Positions 50,557 to 60,236 are shown, counted from the stretch's first letter. The stretch is DNA of 64,000 bases from Treponema sp. (GCA_024693045.1 JAILLQ010000045.1:62001-126000), one strand, 5' to 3'. Notes: generated by a model from the letters alone, not told the origin. Made by a program: numbers and translations.

Positions 50557-53370
50557 TTAACTATTTTTACCACAACACTGTTTATATTTTTTTCCTGAAC
50601 CACATGGACAAGGATCATTTCTTCCTACTTTTGGGGTAGTTCGTCTTACAGTGATACTATCTCCCTGAGTACGCTTCTGCATTGCCCCGGAAGCAGCCTG
50701 TCGTCGAGCGGCATCAGCATTCATCTGCCCAGAAGCCTGTCTCTGAGCCGACTGAGTAATATTCTGAACTTCTGAGTGCTGTGCATTCAGATTCTGATGA
50801 TTCTTCATTGCAGCTTGGCGTCTCTGTTCCTGAGCCTCTGGAGAAAGTTGAATACGAACTTTAAATACACGACTCATAACCGTATCACGAATAGAGTCTA
50901 ACATCTGGTCAAAAATATTAAATCCGTCGATTTTGTATTCAGTCAAAGGATTCTTTGAACCGTAAGAACGAAGTCCAACAGCTTCTCTCAAAGCCTCGAG
51001 AGCTTCAAGCTGATCAAGCCACTTTCTATCGATTACCTGAACATACTGATAACGGATAAACATATTTAAGTTTTCTTTACCAACCAAAGTTTCTTTTTCT
51101 GTAATATCATTCTGAAGAGCAGCCACAAGAGCCTCTGCATTTAACCTTTCTGCAGGAAGAGCGAGACCAAACTTGTCTTTAATTTCTTCCACCAGGGCAC
51201 TTTCTGCTTCTCCATGACGCTTTCTTCCTGCTCGATCATAGTCGTAGAACATAACTTCGACAGCGTCACGAGCGTTATTCATCACTCGATCAGCGAGTTC
51301 TTCATCAGCAAGAATAGAATCTCTCTGTTCATATATTACAGTTCTCTGTTCATTCAAAACATCATCATAATCAAGCAAATGTTTACGGATTTCAAAGTTT
51401 CGGTCTTCAACCTTCTGCTGAGCCTTTGCAATTCCCTTATTTAACCATGGATGATCAATTGGCTCTCCAGGTTCCATACCGATTCTTGTCATCATTGCTT
51501 TCATGCGTTCTCCGCCAAAGAGGCGCATTAAATCATCATCCATAGAAATAAAGAACTTAGAACGTCCCGGATCCCCCTGACGGCCAGAACGACCTCTAAG
51601 CTGATTATCAATACGACGGGATTCATGTCTTTCAGAACCGATTACGTAAAGACCACCACAAGCCTTTACTTCCGCATTATCCTTAAGCCACTGTTCTTTT
51701 TCTATTTTGAGTGCTGCCTGATACTGTTCGGGACTAGCATTTGTTCCTGCTCGCTTTAATGCTCTGAATTCAGGATTTCCACCCAATTTAATATCAGTAC
51801 CACGACCAGCCATATTTGTAGCGATTGTTACAGCACCTTTAGCACCCGCCTCTGCAATAATCATAGCTTCTCTTGCATGATTTTTTGCATTCAATACTTC
51901 ATGACGAATACCTTTCTTTGTAAGCAAAGCCGAAAGATGTTCAGATTTTTCAACGGATACAGTACCTACAATTACAGGCTGACCTTTTTCATGAGCTTCC
52001 TTTACTTCTTTAGCAATAGCTTCCCATTTATCAGCTTCGTTAAGATAAACTTCATCGTTTTCATCTATTCTGGCTACAGGTCGGTTTGTAGGAATAACTA
52101 CTACATCAAGTTTATAAATTTTATTAAATTCTACGATTTCTGTTGCAGCTGTACCAGTCATTCCGGAAAGTTTTTTGTACATTCTGAAAAAATTCTGGAA
52201 TGTAATTGTTGCAAGAGTTCTGTTTCTTTGAGCAATTTTTAGATGTTCCTTAGCTTCGATTGCCTGGTGAAGTCCATCTCCATATCTACGTCCTTCAAGA
52301 ACACGACCAGTAAATTCATCTACAATCTGAACCTGACCATCACGTACAAGATAGTCTACATCAACTTTATACAAGACATGAGCTCTGACAGCCTGTGTAA
52401 AATAATGAACAAATTCAAAATTTTCTTCATCTACAACTTTTGTATCAGGAGCAATCAAATTGTGCTGATGCAAAATTTCATCAATGTGATTAATACCCTG
52501 ATCTGTAAAAGAAATACGCTTAGATTTTTCATCAACCTTATAATCACCCTTGATAGTTTTACGCTGCTGGGCATCCATTTCAACTTCATCAGGATAATCT
52601 CCAGTTTCAGGATCCTTTTCAACTTCCTTCAACTGATCAACATATTTGTCAACTTCATGATATTTATAAGTATCGTCTTCACCCTGGCCGGAAATAATAA
52701 GAGGAGTTCTAGCTTCATCAATCAAAATAGAGTCAATTTCATCAACAACACAGAAATTAAAACCTCTTTGAACTTTACGAGCCAAATCAATCTGCATATT
52801 ATCACGCAGATAATCAAAACCAAATTCGTTATTTGTACCATAGGTTATATCACAGGCGTAAGCAGCTTTACGAGCTTCATTATCCATGTCTGTAAGAATT
52901 GCTCCAACAGTTTGACCCAAGTAAGAATAAACCGGTCGCATCCAGCTGGAGTCGCGTTCTGCAAGATAATCGTTTACAGTAACAACATGAACACCATTTC
53001 CGCTCAATGAGTTTAAGTAAACGGCAGGAACACACATGAGAGTCTTACCTTCACCAGTTTTCATTTCAGTGATTCGTCCTGAATGAAGAACAAGAGAACC
53101 CATAATCTGAACATCATAGGCTCTTTCACCTAAAATGCGGAAGGCAGCTTCTCTAGCTAAGGCAAAAGCCTCTGGCAATATATCATCTAATGTTTCACCA
53201 TTTGCAAGTCTTTCTTTGAATTTCTGAGTCTGCTTAGGAAAGTCTTCAGCAGTCAATGATTTTGCCCACTCTTCTTTAGCATTTACAGCTGCTACAATAG
53301 GCTTTAATTTTTTTACATCTCGCTCGTTCTGCGAACCAAAAATAAGGGTTAAAACTTTATCTACAAACAT
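50557..53370 (-). CDS. secA: Protein translocase motor SecA
   Basis: The SecA ATPase drives Sec-dependent protein export. Walker A is MKTGEGKTL, Walker B is [20 protein letters not shown] (DEID/DEAR), NBD2 shows [14 protein letters not shown] and [20 protein letters not shown], and the C-terminal zinc site is [14 protein letters not shown] Gln/Ala-rich linker (about 840-900) precedes the zinc domain. 937 residues. No SD is visible. A TTTACT-17-TATATT promoter places the start point close to the ATG, suggesting a nearly leaderless transcript. It lies 44 nt downstream of lepB. Confidence 0.98.
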   Translation of the reverse strand: MFVDKVLTLIFGSQNERDVKKLKPIVAAVNAKEEWAKSLTAEDFPKQTQKFKERLANGETLDDILPEAFALAREAAFRILGERAYDVQIMGSLVLHSGRITEMKTGEGKTLMCVPAVYLNSLSGNGVHVVTVNDYLAERDSSWMRPVYSYLGQTVGAILTDMDNEARKAAYACDITYGTNNEFGFDYLRDNMQIDLARKVQRGFNFCVVDEIDSILIDEARTPLIISGQGEDDTYKYHEVDKYVDQLKEVEKDPETGDYPDEVEMDAQQRKTIKGDYKVDEKSKRISFTDQGINHIDEILHQHNLIAPDTKVVDEENFEFVHYFTQAVRAHVLYKVDVDYLVRDGQVQIVDEFTGRVLEGRRYGDGLHQAIEAKEHLKIAQRNRTLATITFQNFFRMYKKLSGMTGTAATEIVEFNKIYKLDVVVIPTNRPVARIDENDEVYLNEADKWEAIAKEVKEAHEKGQPVIVGTVSVEKSEHLSALLTKKGIRHEVLNAKNHAREAMIIAEAGAKGAVTIATNMAGRGTDIKLGGNPEFRALKRAGTNASPEQYQAALKIEKEQWLKDNAEVKACGGLYVIGSERHESRRIDNQLRGRSGRQGDPGRSKFFISMDDDLMRLFGGERMKAMMTRIGMEPGEPIDHPWLNKGIAKAQQKVEDRNFEIRKHLLDYDDVLNEQRTVIYEQRDSILADEELADRVMNNARDAVEVMFYDYDRAGRKRHGEAESALVEEIKDKFGLALPAERLNAEALVAALQNDITEKETLVGKENLNMFIRYQYVQVIDRKWLDQLEALEALREAVGLRSYGSKNPLTEYKIDGFNIFDQMLDSIRDTVMSRVFKVRIQLSPEAQEQRRQAAMKNHQNLNAQHSEVQNITQSAQRQASGQMNADAARRQAASGAMQKRTQGDSITVRRTTPKVGRNDPCPCGSGKKYKQCCGKNS

Positions 53371-53379
53371 AATAGTTTA

Positions 53380-53408
53380 AATATAAAGATTTTTGCCTTT
53401 CAAGTAAA
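53380..53408 (-). promoter_or_regulatory. Possible sigma-70 promoter giving a near-leaderless secA transcript
   Basis: On the minus strand TTTACT (53408-53403), a 17-bp spacer and TATATT (53385-53380). The ATG begins 9 nt after the -10 and has no SD. The -35 is only moderate. Confidence 0.4.
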
Positions 53409-53414
53409 GAAAAA

Positions 53415-55232
53415 TCAGCGAGTCTTTACACTTCCAACCCTATTTAATGGTAAAAATCTGAATTTTGCGGACCCTAAAATATACTTTTTATCCACATACT
53501 GGGGAGCCATATTGGAATGATACTGAACAGAATATGGATCCTTATCTGTAAGAGGAACAAGAGAATACTTATAAGAATGCCTCATATCCAATGAGTTAAA
53601 ACGGTTATCGCCCATCATAAAGTAAGAACCTTCCGGTATATAATCAGGCTTACCGTTTTTAGACTCTGGGAAAACAGGCATATTTCTTTGATCCAAAATT
53701 GAAAGGTAAAATTTTAATGAATACGCTTCCGAACGAAGAGCTTGAATATTACTATCCTCTATAATCACATTCGAATCGACAACGCCGTTAGAAATTAGTT
53801 CTGCTGTTCTTAAATACAACTTTCCAAGGCAGACTTTTATCATCATATTCAATTTGTAATTGGCTTCAGCGTACAAATCGCCATTAAAGTCTCCGATAGT
53901 GCGATTTTCTTTTTGTAGAGAAGTAAAGGTTGCTTTATCAACAGAAGACGGATTATATACATAACCAAAGCGCCCCTTTTCTGCCCAGGAAAGCATAAAT
54001 GACTTATACCAATCCAAACCTTTTTCACTGGAAAGAATATACTGGCTATATGGAATATAATTCCTAAAAATAAAATCATCAGCAAGAGAAAGGTCAATAT
54101 CTTGTTCATGAGATTTTTTATTATTCCTATTCAGATTTTTCATTTTCAGATAAAGATTCTGACACTCTGCATATGATTCAAAAATATTATATTCACGACG
54201 TTTCTTTTCAAGAAAAAGCATCAAATCATATTCATCTTGATTAAGTGGAAAGGTTTTAATACCACTTTTAACATTGCTTCCAACTTCGTTTAGATTCCAG
54301 GTTGCAAATACAGAATCAGATAAAACAGGTCTAAACTCATTATCGCTTTCAATTCTAGAATACAAAACACCATCCTGCATAAGAAGCTGTTCTCCAGGTT
54401 CTCCGCAAATACGCTTTACCAGAGGATCAGCTTTTGGTTCTCCCATTTCATCAACATTCAAATTTACTTTTGTAAAAGTTAACATGTAAACAATTTGAGA
54501 AATAACAGTCCTTACTTCAGATTTACGATCAAGAGAATAATGAGGATTTCTAAAAACTATAACATCGCCCCTTTTATATGTTTTTAAACAAGGGAAACCT
54601 ACCTGGCTAAGAGGAAATTTTGGACCACTAGCAGTCTTTGTAACAACAACTCTGTCCCCGATTAAAAATGAAGGAACCATTGATTCAGAAGGAATTACAT
54701 AGAGCTGAAGAATGAAAATCTGAATCAAAAGAACCATAAATACAGCTTGAAGTAAAGCATCTACCCAATCTAATACTTCAAAAAATAACTTTTTGGCAGA
54801 AAAATCAAAGGACTTAATCAGAGATTTTTTTGACTTGGATAAAATATTCTTCCATTCAGGATTTACAAGTTCAATACGTTTTTCATCAAAAAGATATAGC
54901 AAAACTAAAGAAGATATAAAAACTGAACACCACAAGAGTACAGAAATAAAATCATACCAGTAGTAAGTTCCATTTTTTCCAGCCCTTCTTAAAATAAATG
55001 AAGCTAATAAAACAAAAGGAATGTACTGAAGTAATTTTATAGATATTTTTAAAGCCTTATAATCATTTTTTTTATAAAGTTTAAAAAACAAATAATAACA
55101 AAGAAATAAACTACCAGCAGCAGAAACAGGAAAAGCTAATAGAGAAAAATCAAAAGAAAAGTTAATAGAAATAAGAGAAAAAAGCAAAGAAGATACAAGC
55201 ACAGTTATAGTAGGTATACGAATCTTGTTCAT
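53415..55232 (-). CDS. lepB: Signal peptidase I (long spirochaete form)
   Basis: Leader peptidase cleaves signal peptides of Sec and Tat substrates. Several N-terminal transmembrane segments (about 10-30, 32-52, 68-82, 95-116, 160-180) precede the catalytic domain with nucleophile Ser184 in IPSESMVPSF, Lys273 in LVKRICGEPGE and box E MGDNRFNSLDMRH (540-552). Between boxes D and E lies an insert of about 240 residues with a helical Tyr/Lys-rich character, so the protein is 605 residues rather than the usual 200-330. The start codon and SD lie in a 19-bp mRNA hairpin. It is 38 nt after cheY. Confidence 0.93.
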   Translation of the reverse strand: MNKIRIPTITVLVSSLLFSLISINFSFDFSLLAFPVSAAGSLFLCYYLFFKLYKKNDYKALKISIKLLQYIPFVLLASFILRRAGKNGTYYWYDFISVLLWCSVFISSLVLLYLFDEKRIELVNPEWKNILSKSKKSLIKSFDFSAKKLFFEVLDWVDALLQAVFMVLLIQIFILQLYVIPSESMVPSFLIGDRVVVTKTASGPKFPLSQVGFPCLKTYKRGDVIVFRNPHYSLDRKSEVRTVISQIVYMLTFTKVNLNVDEMGEPKADPLVKRICGEPGEQLLMQDGVLYSRIESDNEFRPVLSDSVFATWNLNEVGSNVKSGIKTFPLNQDEYDLMLFLEKKRREYNIFESYAECQNLYLKMKNLNRNNKKSHEQDIDLSLADDFIFRNYIPYSQYILSSEKGLDWYKSFMLSWAEKGRFGYVYNPSSVDKATFTSLQKENRTIGDFNGDLYAEANYKLNMMIKVCLGKLYLRTAELISNGVVDSNVIIEDSNIQALRSEAYSLKFYLSILDQRNMPVFPESKNGKPDYIPEGSYFMMGDNRFNSLDMRHSYKYSLVPLTDKDPYSVQYHSNMAPQYVDKKYILGSAKFRFLPLNRVGSVKTR

Positions 55233-55246
55233 ACACCTACTATAAC
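55204..55246 (-). promoter_or_regulatory. 19-bp hairpin burying the lepB ribosome site and start codon
   Basis: On the minus strand the arm 55246-55228 pairs with 55222-55204 around a 5-nt loop (CAAGA): 12 Watson-Crick pairs (GUUAUAGUAGGU / ACCUACUAUAAC), one G.U, two pairs, one U.G, and three pairs. The SD (AGUAGGUG) and AUG (55232-55230) both lie in the 5' arm. No U-tract follows, so it is not an intrinsic terminator. In the plus-strand RNA the two wobble positions would be A-C mismatches, so the fold favours the lepB transcript. Confidence 0.8.
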
Positions 55247-55270
55247 ATATTTAGTCATAAAATTAAATGA

Positions 55271-55705
55271 CTATTTTAAGCATGCTGCAATTCTTTCAAG
55301 AACCTTTTTTCTATCCAAAGGTTTGATGATATAATTTTTAGCACCAAGAAGAAGAGACTTCTTTACAAGTTCCTCTTTACCAAGAGCACTAACCATAACA
55401 ACTCGAGCAGATTTGTCAAAATTCATAATCTGTTCAAGAGCTGTAATACCATCCATCTTTGGCATAGTAATATCCATAGTTACGAGGTCGATATTTGGTG
55501 CAAGTTCCTTATATTTATCAACGCCTTCTTTGCCATCAGCCGCAGTAGCTACAACTTCATAGCCTTCGCTAGTCAAAATCTGACCGAGCTGCTTTGCAAC
55601 GAACATAGAATCGTCAACAATCATTACGCGGAAGCATGTTCCATCGCCCTTCTGCCCTTCAGGCGGTCGCTCGTTGATTGAAGGAAAGTCATTTACTGTT
55701 TTCAT
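55271..55705 (-). CDS. cheY: Chemotaxis response regulator CheY
   Basis: A single receiver domain (about 25-144) with acidic pocket D31-D32, phospho-acceptor D78 in LVTMDITMPKMDG, a switch Ser in VMVSALG and Lys in NYIIKPLDRK. It receives phosphate from CheA and controls the flagellar switch. A polar N-terminal extension of about 22 residues (MKTVNDFPSINERPPEGQKG) precedes the domain. 144 residues. It is last in the cheA-cheW-cheX-cheY order typical of treponemes, with the SD GGGAG upstream. Confidence 0.94.
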   Translation of the reverse strand: MKTVNDFPSINERPPEGQKGDGTCFRVMIVDDSMFVAKQLGQILTSEGYEVVATAADGKEGVDKYKELAPNIDLVTMDITMPKMDGITALEQIMNFDKSARVVMVSALGKEELVKKSLLLGAKNYIIKPLDRKKVLERIAACLK

Positions 55706-55723
55706 ACTATCTATCTCCCAAAA

Positions 55724-56206
55724 TTATGCACGTTCGCGGATTGCTACGTTTACTTCAATTTTACCACATTCTGTAATAAGAGGAACGATTAATGCCTCTA
55801 CATTTTCAGAACCTCCAGCCAAAGCTGCAATTTCCATCTGCTGTCCTGCAAACAAAGCAGGAGGAGTCAGGTCGAACTTAAAGTTAAGTTCATGCAACTT
55901 AGTTACTGCCTGAGCAGTAATAAGGTTTGCCAATTCACTAATAGTTGCTTTTGCAAGTTCATCAAACTGAGTAAGCTTTTCGCCGTTCATCTTTGACGCA
56001 ATATTAATTGCAGTTTCAAGAGTCATATCAAAAAGAACACGACCTTCAACATCACCTGCAAGACCTACTAAAGCTGCAACACCCATTACAGGCATAGCTG
56101 TAGATTTTAAATAAAGATTTCCACGTTTTACATCTGCATCACCCAAGACCTCTTTTAAGACCCTAAATGAAGTTTCAACAAATGGATTAATGTATTCGAC
56201 TCTCAT
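55724..56206 (-). CDS. cheX: CheY-P phosphatase CheX
   Basis: CheX dephosphorylates CheY-P and replaces CheZ in spirochaetes. The N-terminus YINPFVETSFRVLKEVLG and the active helix with the Glu/Asn pair (QFDELAKATISELANLITAQ) match the CheC/CheX family ExxN motif (ELAN). 160 residues. A strong SD (GGAGG) lies upstream and the gap to the CheW-CheR gene is 15 nt. The position between cheW and cheY is conserved in Borrelia and Treponema. Confidence 0.93.
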   Translation of the reverse strand: MRVEYINPFVETSFRVLKEVLGDADVKRGNLYLKSTAMPVMGVAALVGLAGDVEGRVLFDMTLETAINIASKMNGEKLTQFDELAKATISELANLITAQAVTKLHELNFKFDLTPPALFAGQQMEIAALAGGSENVEALIVPLITECGKIEVNVAIRERA

Positions 56207-56221
56207 TAATTACCTCCAATT

Positions 56222-57691
56222 TTATTGCTTCGAATATGCGGTTAAGTCACCTTTACTATGTTCAGAAAAATCTTTCAAATGAGAAATTGACTCATTTTCT
56301 CCAAGGAAAATTGTTCCATTTCCTTTTAATTTTTCTTCAAAATCTGCTAATACAGATTTCTGAGATTCGTCATCCATTAATGATAACAAATCTCGTGCAA
56401 AAATCAAATCAATCATTGGTAGAGCGTTTGTATTTTTGCAATCATGATATTCAAACATGATAGAATCTTTTATTTGCTGATTAAACGTAGCTTCTCCATT
56501 AGCCTTCTTTGAAACAAAAGGAGAAACCCATCCCGAAGCCTGTTCCGCAGACACAGAGAGCATAGGAGCATTTGATACACCTAGCAAATCTGTATCCTGT
56601 GCATAGATACGAATTTTCGCATTTGGATATCTTTTAGAAAGAACACAAGCAAGACTATATGTTTCTGAACCATTCGAACATCCAGGATTCCAAACTGTAA
56701 GCTGCTTAGCAGAATTATCAGGCAAAAGATCATATACCTCGTCTGCAAATTCTTTACTCCAAATAGATTCCGAACCTTGAGACCAGAAAGATTTCAAAAA
56801 TTCTTTAGCATCTGCTTCATTTTGAATCTGAACATTAGAAGCTGCTCTTTCGTTCTTCCATTCTGAATAACGATGTTTTACCCATCCTTCATTCAATTCA
56901 CTGACAGTAAACTTACCGTAAGTTTTTAAGCCTTCAACAACAAATTTATAATCAGGATCTTGTGTTACAACTTCCTCTTGTGGTACAACAGCTGCTTTCT
57001 TTTCAGCAGGTTCAGCTTTATCATCTGTTGCAGCTTCTTCTTTTGCTACTGAGTTTTCCGCTTTTTTTGCATTCTTTGACTCATTATAAGAAGCTTCAAT
57101 CTGCCTTGTCATACTGGCTCTACGAGCTTCCTGTTTGTATTCTTCTTCATCTTTCGTCTTAGAAAAGATTCTAGTAATATCAAGCAAAATATAGAGACGC
57201 TTATTACTTTCAACAACGCCAGATATATACTTAATATTAATATCAACAAAAAGCGGATGAGAAGGCTGAATAGATGACTTCTGCACACCAACAACTTTGT
57301 CAATTTTATCTACAATAATTCCAAATGTTTGCTCTTCAAATGTAAGAATAAGCAAATTGCTCAATGAATCAGGTTTCTGTTCAGGAACATCAATATTGAA
57401 GAAAATACGCATATCAAGGATAGGAATAATTTCACCACGAAGGTTATATACTCCTACAACGAAAGGCAAAGTATTTGGAACATATGTAAACATTCCTGCC
57501 TTTGCTATTTCCTTAACATACATGATGTCTATGGCATAATCTTTACCAGAAAGAGAGAATGTAACCATTTTGAAATCAATTACATCCTGTGCCTTTCTAT
57601 CCTGTTCTGAATCTGTGTTAACCTGAACAGTATTGAGATTAGTAGCTTCTTCATCAGATATTAAAATCGATTCAATTGTCATATACGCCAC
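56222..57691 (-). CDS. cheW: CheW coupling protein fused to a degenerate CheR-like domain
   Basis: Residues 38-180 form a CheW domain (MVTFSLSGKDYAIDIMYVKE, VVGVYNLRGEIIPILDMR, YISGVVESNKRLYILLDI) coupling receptors to CheA. A charged linker (185-246) leads to a CheR-like methyltransferase domain (about 247-489). In it the SAM loop reads GCSNGSETYS (337-346) instead of GCSTGEEPYS, and the later CRNVLIYF-type motif reads FARDLLSL (431-438). The key acidic and Asn positions are thus changed, so methylation is doubtful. I recall CheW-CheR-like fusions being reported from T. denticola. 489 residues. Confidence 0.9.
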   Translation of the reverse strand: MAYMTIESILISDEEATNLNTVQVNTDSEQDRKAQDVIDFKMVTFSLSGKDYAIDIMYVKEIAKAGMFTYVPNTLPFVVGVYNLRGEIIPILDMRIFFNIDVPEQKPDSLSNLLILTFEEQTFGIIVDKIDKVVGVQKSSIQPSHPLFVDINIKYISGVVESNKRLYILLDITRIFSKTKDEEEYKQEARRASMTRQIEASYNESKNAKKAENSVAKEEAATDDKAEPAEKKAAVVPQEEVVTQDPDYKFVVEGLKTYGKFTVSELNEGWVKHRYSEWKNERAASNVQIQNEADAKEFLKSFWSQGSESIWSKEFADEVYDLLPDNSAKQLTVWNPGCSNGSETYSLACVLSKRYPNAKIRIYAQDTDLLGVSNAPMLSVSAEQASGWVSPFVSKKANGEATFNQQIKDSIMFEYHDCKNTNALPMIDLIFARDLLSLMDDESQKSVLADFEEKLKGNGTIFLGENESISHLKDFSEHSKGDLTAYSKQ

Positions 57692-60097
57692 CTACAAACT
57701 AACAATCTGATTAGCTTCTGCATCCTGCTTTAAACCTAATTCAAGCAGCTGACTAACATCAATAATCAGAGATACAGAACCATCACCAAGAATTGAAGCA
57801 CCTGCAATTCCAGGAGAAGCAGTAAACTGATCTTTTAAAGGCTTGATTACAACATCTTCTTCGCCTATCAAAGAATCAACCATTAAGCCAACCTTTCTGT
57901 CTTTTGAACCGACAATTACGATATTACAATATTCATTCTGCTGAGTATCTTTTATGCCGAACAGACGAGAAAGTCTGAGTACGCTAATAACTTCATTTCG
58001 AAGATTAAGTACCTCATAATTATCGATTGTCTTAATTTCAGTTGGTAAAATTCTCTGACTTTCAATAACCGATGCAATCGGAATTGAATAGATTTCTCGA
58101 CCAACACGAACCAAAAGTCCCTGTATAATTGCCATTGTAAGAGGCAATTTAATACTAAAGGTTGTACCTTTACCATGTTCCGAAAATACAGTAACGTTTC
58201 CGTTCAGTTTTTCAATCATTGTTTTTACAACATCAAGCCCTACACCACGTCCTGAGACATTCGAAATCTTGTCTGCTGTAGAAAACCCTGGTTCAAAAAT
58301 CAATTGATATGCTTCCTGATCAGAAAGAATCTTATCAGGATGGATTAAACCTTTCTGGATTGCCTTATTCTTAACTTTATCTACGTTAATTCCGGCACCG
58401 TCATCAGTAATTTCGATTACAATAAGGTTACCTTCATTAGAAGCCTTAAGTAATACTTTACCAACTTCAGATTTTCCAGAGGATGCACGAACGTCAGGAG
58501 CTTCTATACCATGATCGACCGAATTACGTACACAGTGCATAATAGGGTCCAAAAGATCTTCAACAACTGACTTATCAAGTTCTGTGTCTTCACCTTCAAT
58601 CTGCAAATCAATCTTTTTATTCAAATCACGAGACAAATCGCGTACAACTCTAGGGAATCTACTGAAAATCTGATTGATAGGAACCATTCGGATCTTCATT
58701 ACACCTTCCTGTAATTCACTCGCAATTCTTCCCAAATTCTGAGTAGAAGAACGAAGTTTTACAGATAAAGTCTTAAGGTTTGCCTCATTCTTTTCAAATA
58801 CATTTCCAATATCACCAAGAGAAACTGAAATTTCTTCCCGAATTTCTCTTGCCGACTTACCATTGTTCATTTCTTCTAAATAACGAGGTAATTCTTCGAG
58901 CAAACGATGAATTTTTTCTCTAAAACCAGACTGAGAAGACTGGAAATCCATCAATTCACTATTCATAGAATTTGACAACTGATTGAAAGAAGCTTTAGTA
59001 ATTACAATTTCACTAACTAAGTTCAACAGATAATCAACTCGTTTAGAATCAACACGTAATACGGAGCTTTGCTGAGAAGCATTATGCTCTTTCTTATCAG
59101 TTGTTTTAGAAGCGGCCTTATCATCTTTCTTTGCAGGAGCTTTTTCAGTAGCTACAGCAACTTCCTGAGTTTCAACCACATCTTTTTCCTTTTCCGGAGT
59201 TGCTGAAGGAGAAGCAACTGGAGCCGCCTGAGAAACGGCTGCTGGAGCACTAGAACCAGAATCTGCTCCACTAATCATTTGAGCATCTGTACAAACAGTT
59301 ACATCTCCCAAAAAAGCTGTATCTTCAATTGATGCTGCATCAGAATCTGAAGCCATGTAATAGTAAACACATTCATAGAATTCATCCTCATACAATGCAT
59401 CAAAATCAGGAACTGTTTTTAAAACACTTCCCAAAGCTTTTAGGGCTGCAAAAACCTGAATTCCTCCAACAGAATTCATAGGATTATTTTCATCAAACTT
59501 AACAGCTACGCGCCAAACCTTTTGGTTTCCTTCACAAGCACTTTTAAGTTCTTCAAATTCATCCTCTGTTAGTTTTGGATAATCAAACGGACTACCACTA
59601 GCAGGCTGAGGTGCTGCCTGTACAGGAGCAGGAGCTGCCTTAGCTGCTACAGAAGGCCCTGTTCCAGCAGGAGGTGATGCCTTCTTTTTCTTATCACCCT
59701 TTTCAGGAATATAAGATTTCAATTTTTCTTCAATCTCAGATATATCTTCTGAATAGACTTCACCATTTTGTCTAGCTTCCATCATTGCTTTAATAACATC
59801 GATAGAAGTTAAAAGTATATCTACCACTGATTCACTAACTTCCAGTCTATCAGAACGAATTTCATCAAGGACATCCTCAACTTTGTGAGTGAATCCGGAA
59901 AGTTCATTCATTTCAACTGTAGCAGAGCCTCCTTTCAATGTATGAGCGGCACGGAAAATTTCATCAACAGCATCGTGGTTTGTTGGGTCGTTTTCAATTA
60001 CCAATACATTGCTTTCAAGAGTTTCTACCTGCTGTTCAGCTTCGGCAAAAAAGTCTTTCAATAATTCTTCGTTGTTTGGATCAAGATAATCACTCAT
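57692..60097 (-). CDS. cheA: Chemotaxis histidine kinase CheA
   Basis: A CheA of 801 residues: P1 Hpt domain with phospho-His52 (RAAHTLKGGSATVEM), a long Ala/Pro linker, a P2-like region (about 175-260), a second Ala/Ser/Thr/Lys-rich linker, P3 dimerisation helices (about 345-450), a P4 kinase domain with N box MHCVRNSVDHGIE, G1 DDGAGI and G2 GRGVGLDVV, and a P5 CheW-like domain. It autophosphorylates and signals through CheY. The ATG has no SD and lies 7 nt after a perfect TATAAT, so the mRNA is probably leaderless. First gene of the che cluster. Confidence 0.96.
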   Translation of the reverse strand: MSDYLDPNNEELLKDFFAEAEQQVETLESNVLVIENDPTNHDAVDEIFRAAHTLKGGSATVEMNELSGFTHKVEDVLDEIRSDRLEVSESVVDILLTSIDVIKAMMEARQNGEVYSEDISEIEEKLKSYIPEKGDKKKKASPPAGTGPSVAAKAAPAPVQAAPQPASGSPFDYPKLTEDEFEELKSACEGNQKVWRVAVKFDENNPMNSVGGIQVFAALKALGSVLKTVPDFDALYEDEFYECVYYYMASDSDAASIEDTAFLGDVTVCTDAQMISGADSGSSAPAAVSQAAPVASPSATPEKEKDVVETQEVAVATEKAPAKKDDKAASKTTDKKEHNASQQSSVLRVDSKRVDYLLNLVSEIVITKASFNQLSNSMNSELMDFQSSQSGFREKIHRLLEELPRYLEEMNNGKSAREIREEISVSLGDIGNVFEKNEANLKTLSVKLRSSTQNLGRIASELQEGVMKIRMVPINQIFSRFPRVVRDLSRDLNKKIDLQIEGEDTELDKSVVEDLLDPIMHCVRNSVDHGIEAPDVRASSGKSEVGKVLLKASNEGNLIVIEITDDGAGINVDKVKNKAIQKGLIHPDKILSDQEAYQLIFEPGFSTADKISNVSGRGVGLDVVKTMIEKLNGNVTVFSEHGKGTTFSIKLPLTMAIIQGLLVRVGREIYSIPIASVIESQRILPTEIKTIDNYEVLNLRNEVISVLRLSRLFGIKDTQQNEYCNIVIVGSKDRKVGLMVDSLIGEEDVVIKPLKDQFTASPGIAGASILGDGSVSLIIDVSQLLELGLKQDAEANQIVSL

Positions 60098-60104
60098 AGC
60101 AATT

Positions 60105-60132
60105 ATTATATAACGAATTCTTCATAATTCAA
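60105..60132 (-). promoter_or_regulatory. Predicted sigma-70 promoter giving a leaderless cheA transcript
   Basis: On the minus strand TTGAAT (60132-60127), a 16-bp spacer and TATAAT (60110-60105). Only 7 nt separate the -10 from the cheA ATG (60097), so transcription should start at or within 1-2 nt of the A of ATG. Confidence 0.65.
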
Positions 60133-60176
60133 GTAAATTAAATTCACTTTTTATATTTTTTAACAAATAGACAATC

Positions 60177-60203
60177 TAAGGTTTTCAATTTAATTGCCGA
60201 TAA
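60177..60203 (+). promoter_or_regulatory. Near-consensus sigma-28 (FliA-type) promoter
   Basis: TAAGGTTT (60177-60184), an 11-bp spacer and GCCGATAA (60196-60203). The sigma-28 consensus is TAAAGTTT-N11-GCCGATAA, so 15 of 16 positions and the spacing match. It drives the outer-membrane-protein gene, whose start codon lies 33 nt downstream with a GTGGAG ribosome site. It is divergent from the cheA sigma-70 promoter. Confidence 0.85.
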
Positions 60204-60236
60204 TATAAGTAGAAAAATCCGTAGTGGAGCAATTTT

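Noticed and set aside
52243..53010. A 255-codon open frame on the plus strand opposite secA
   Set aside because: It is antisense to a strongly conserved secA region, has no SD, shows low-complexity Ile/Asn/Phe-rich composition typical of the complement of AT-rich coding DNA, and resembles no family.
55204..55246. Intrinsic terminator for the che operon at the lepB start
   Set aside because: The hairpin is long enough, but no U-tract follows on the minus strand and the 3' arm is lepB coding sequence, so a translational role fits better.
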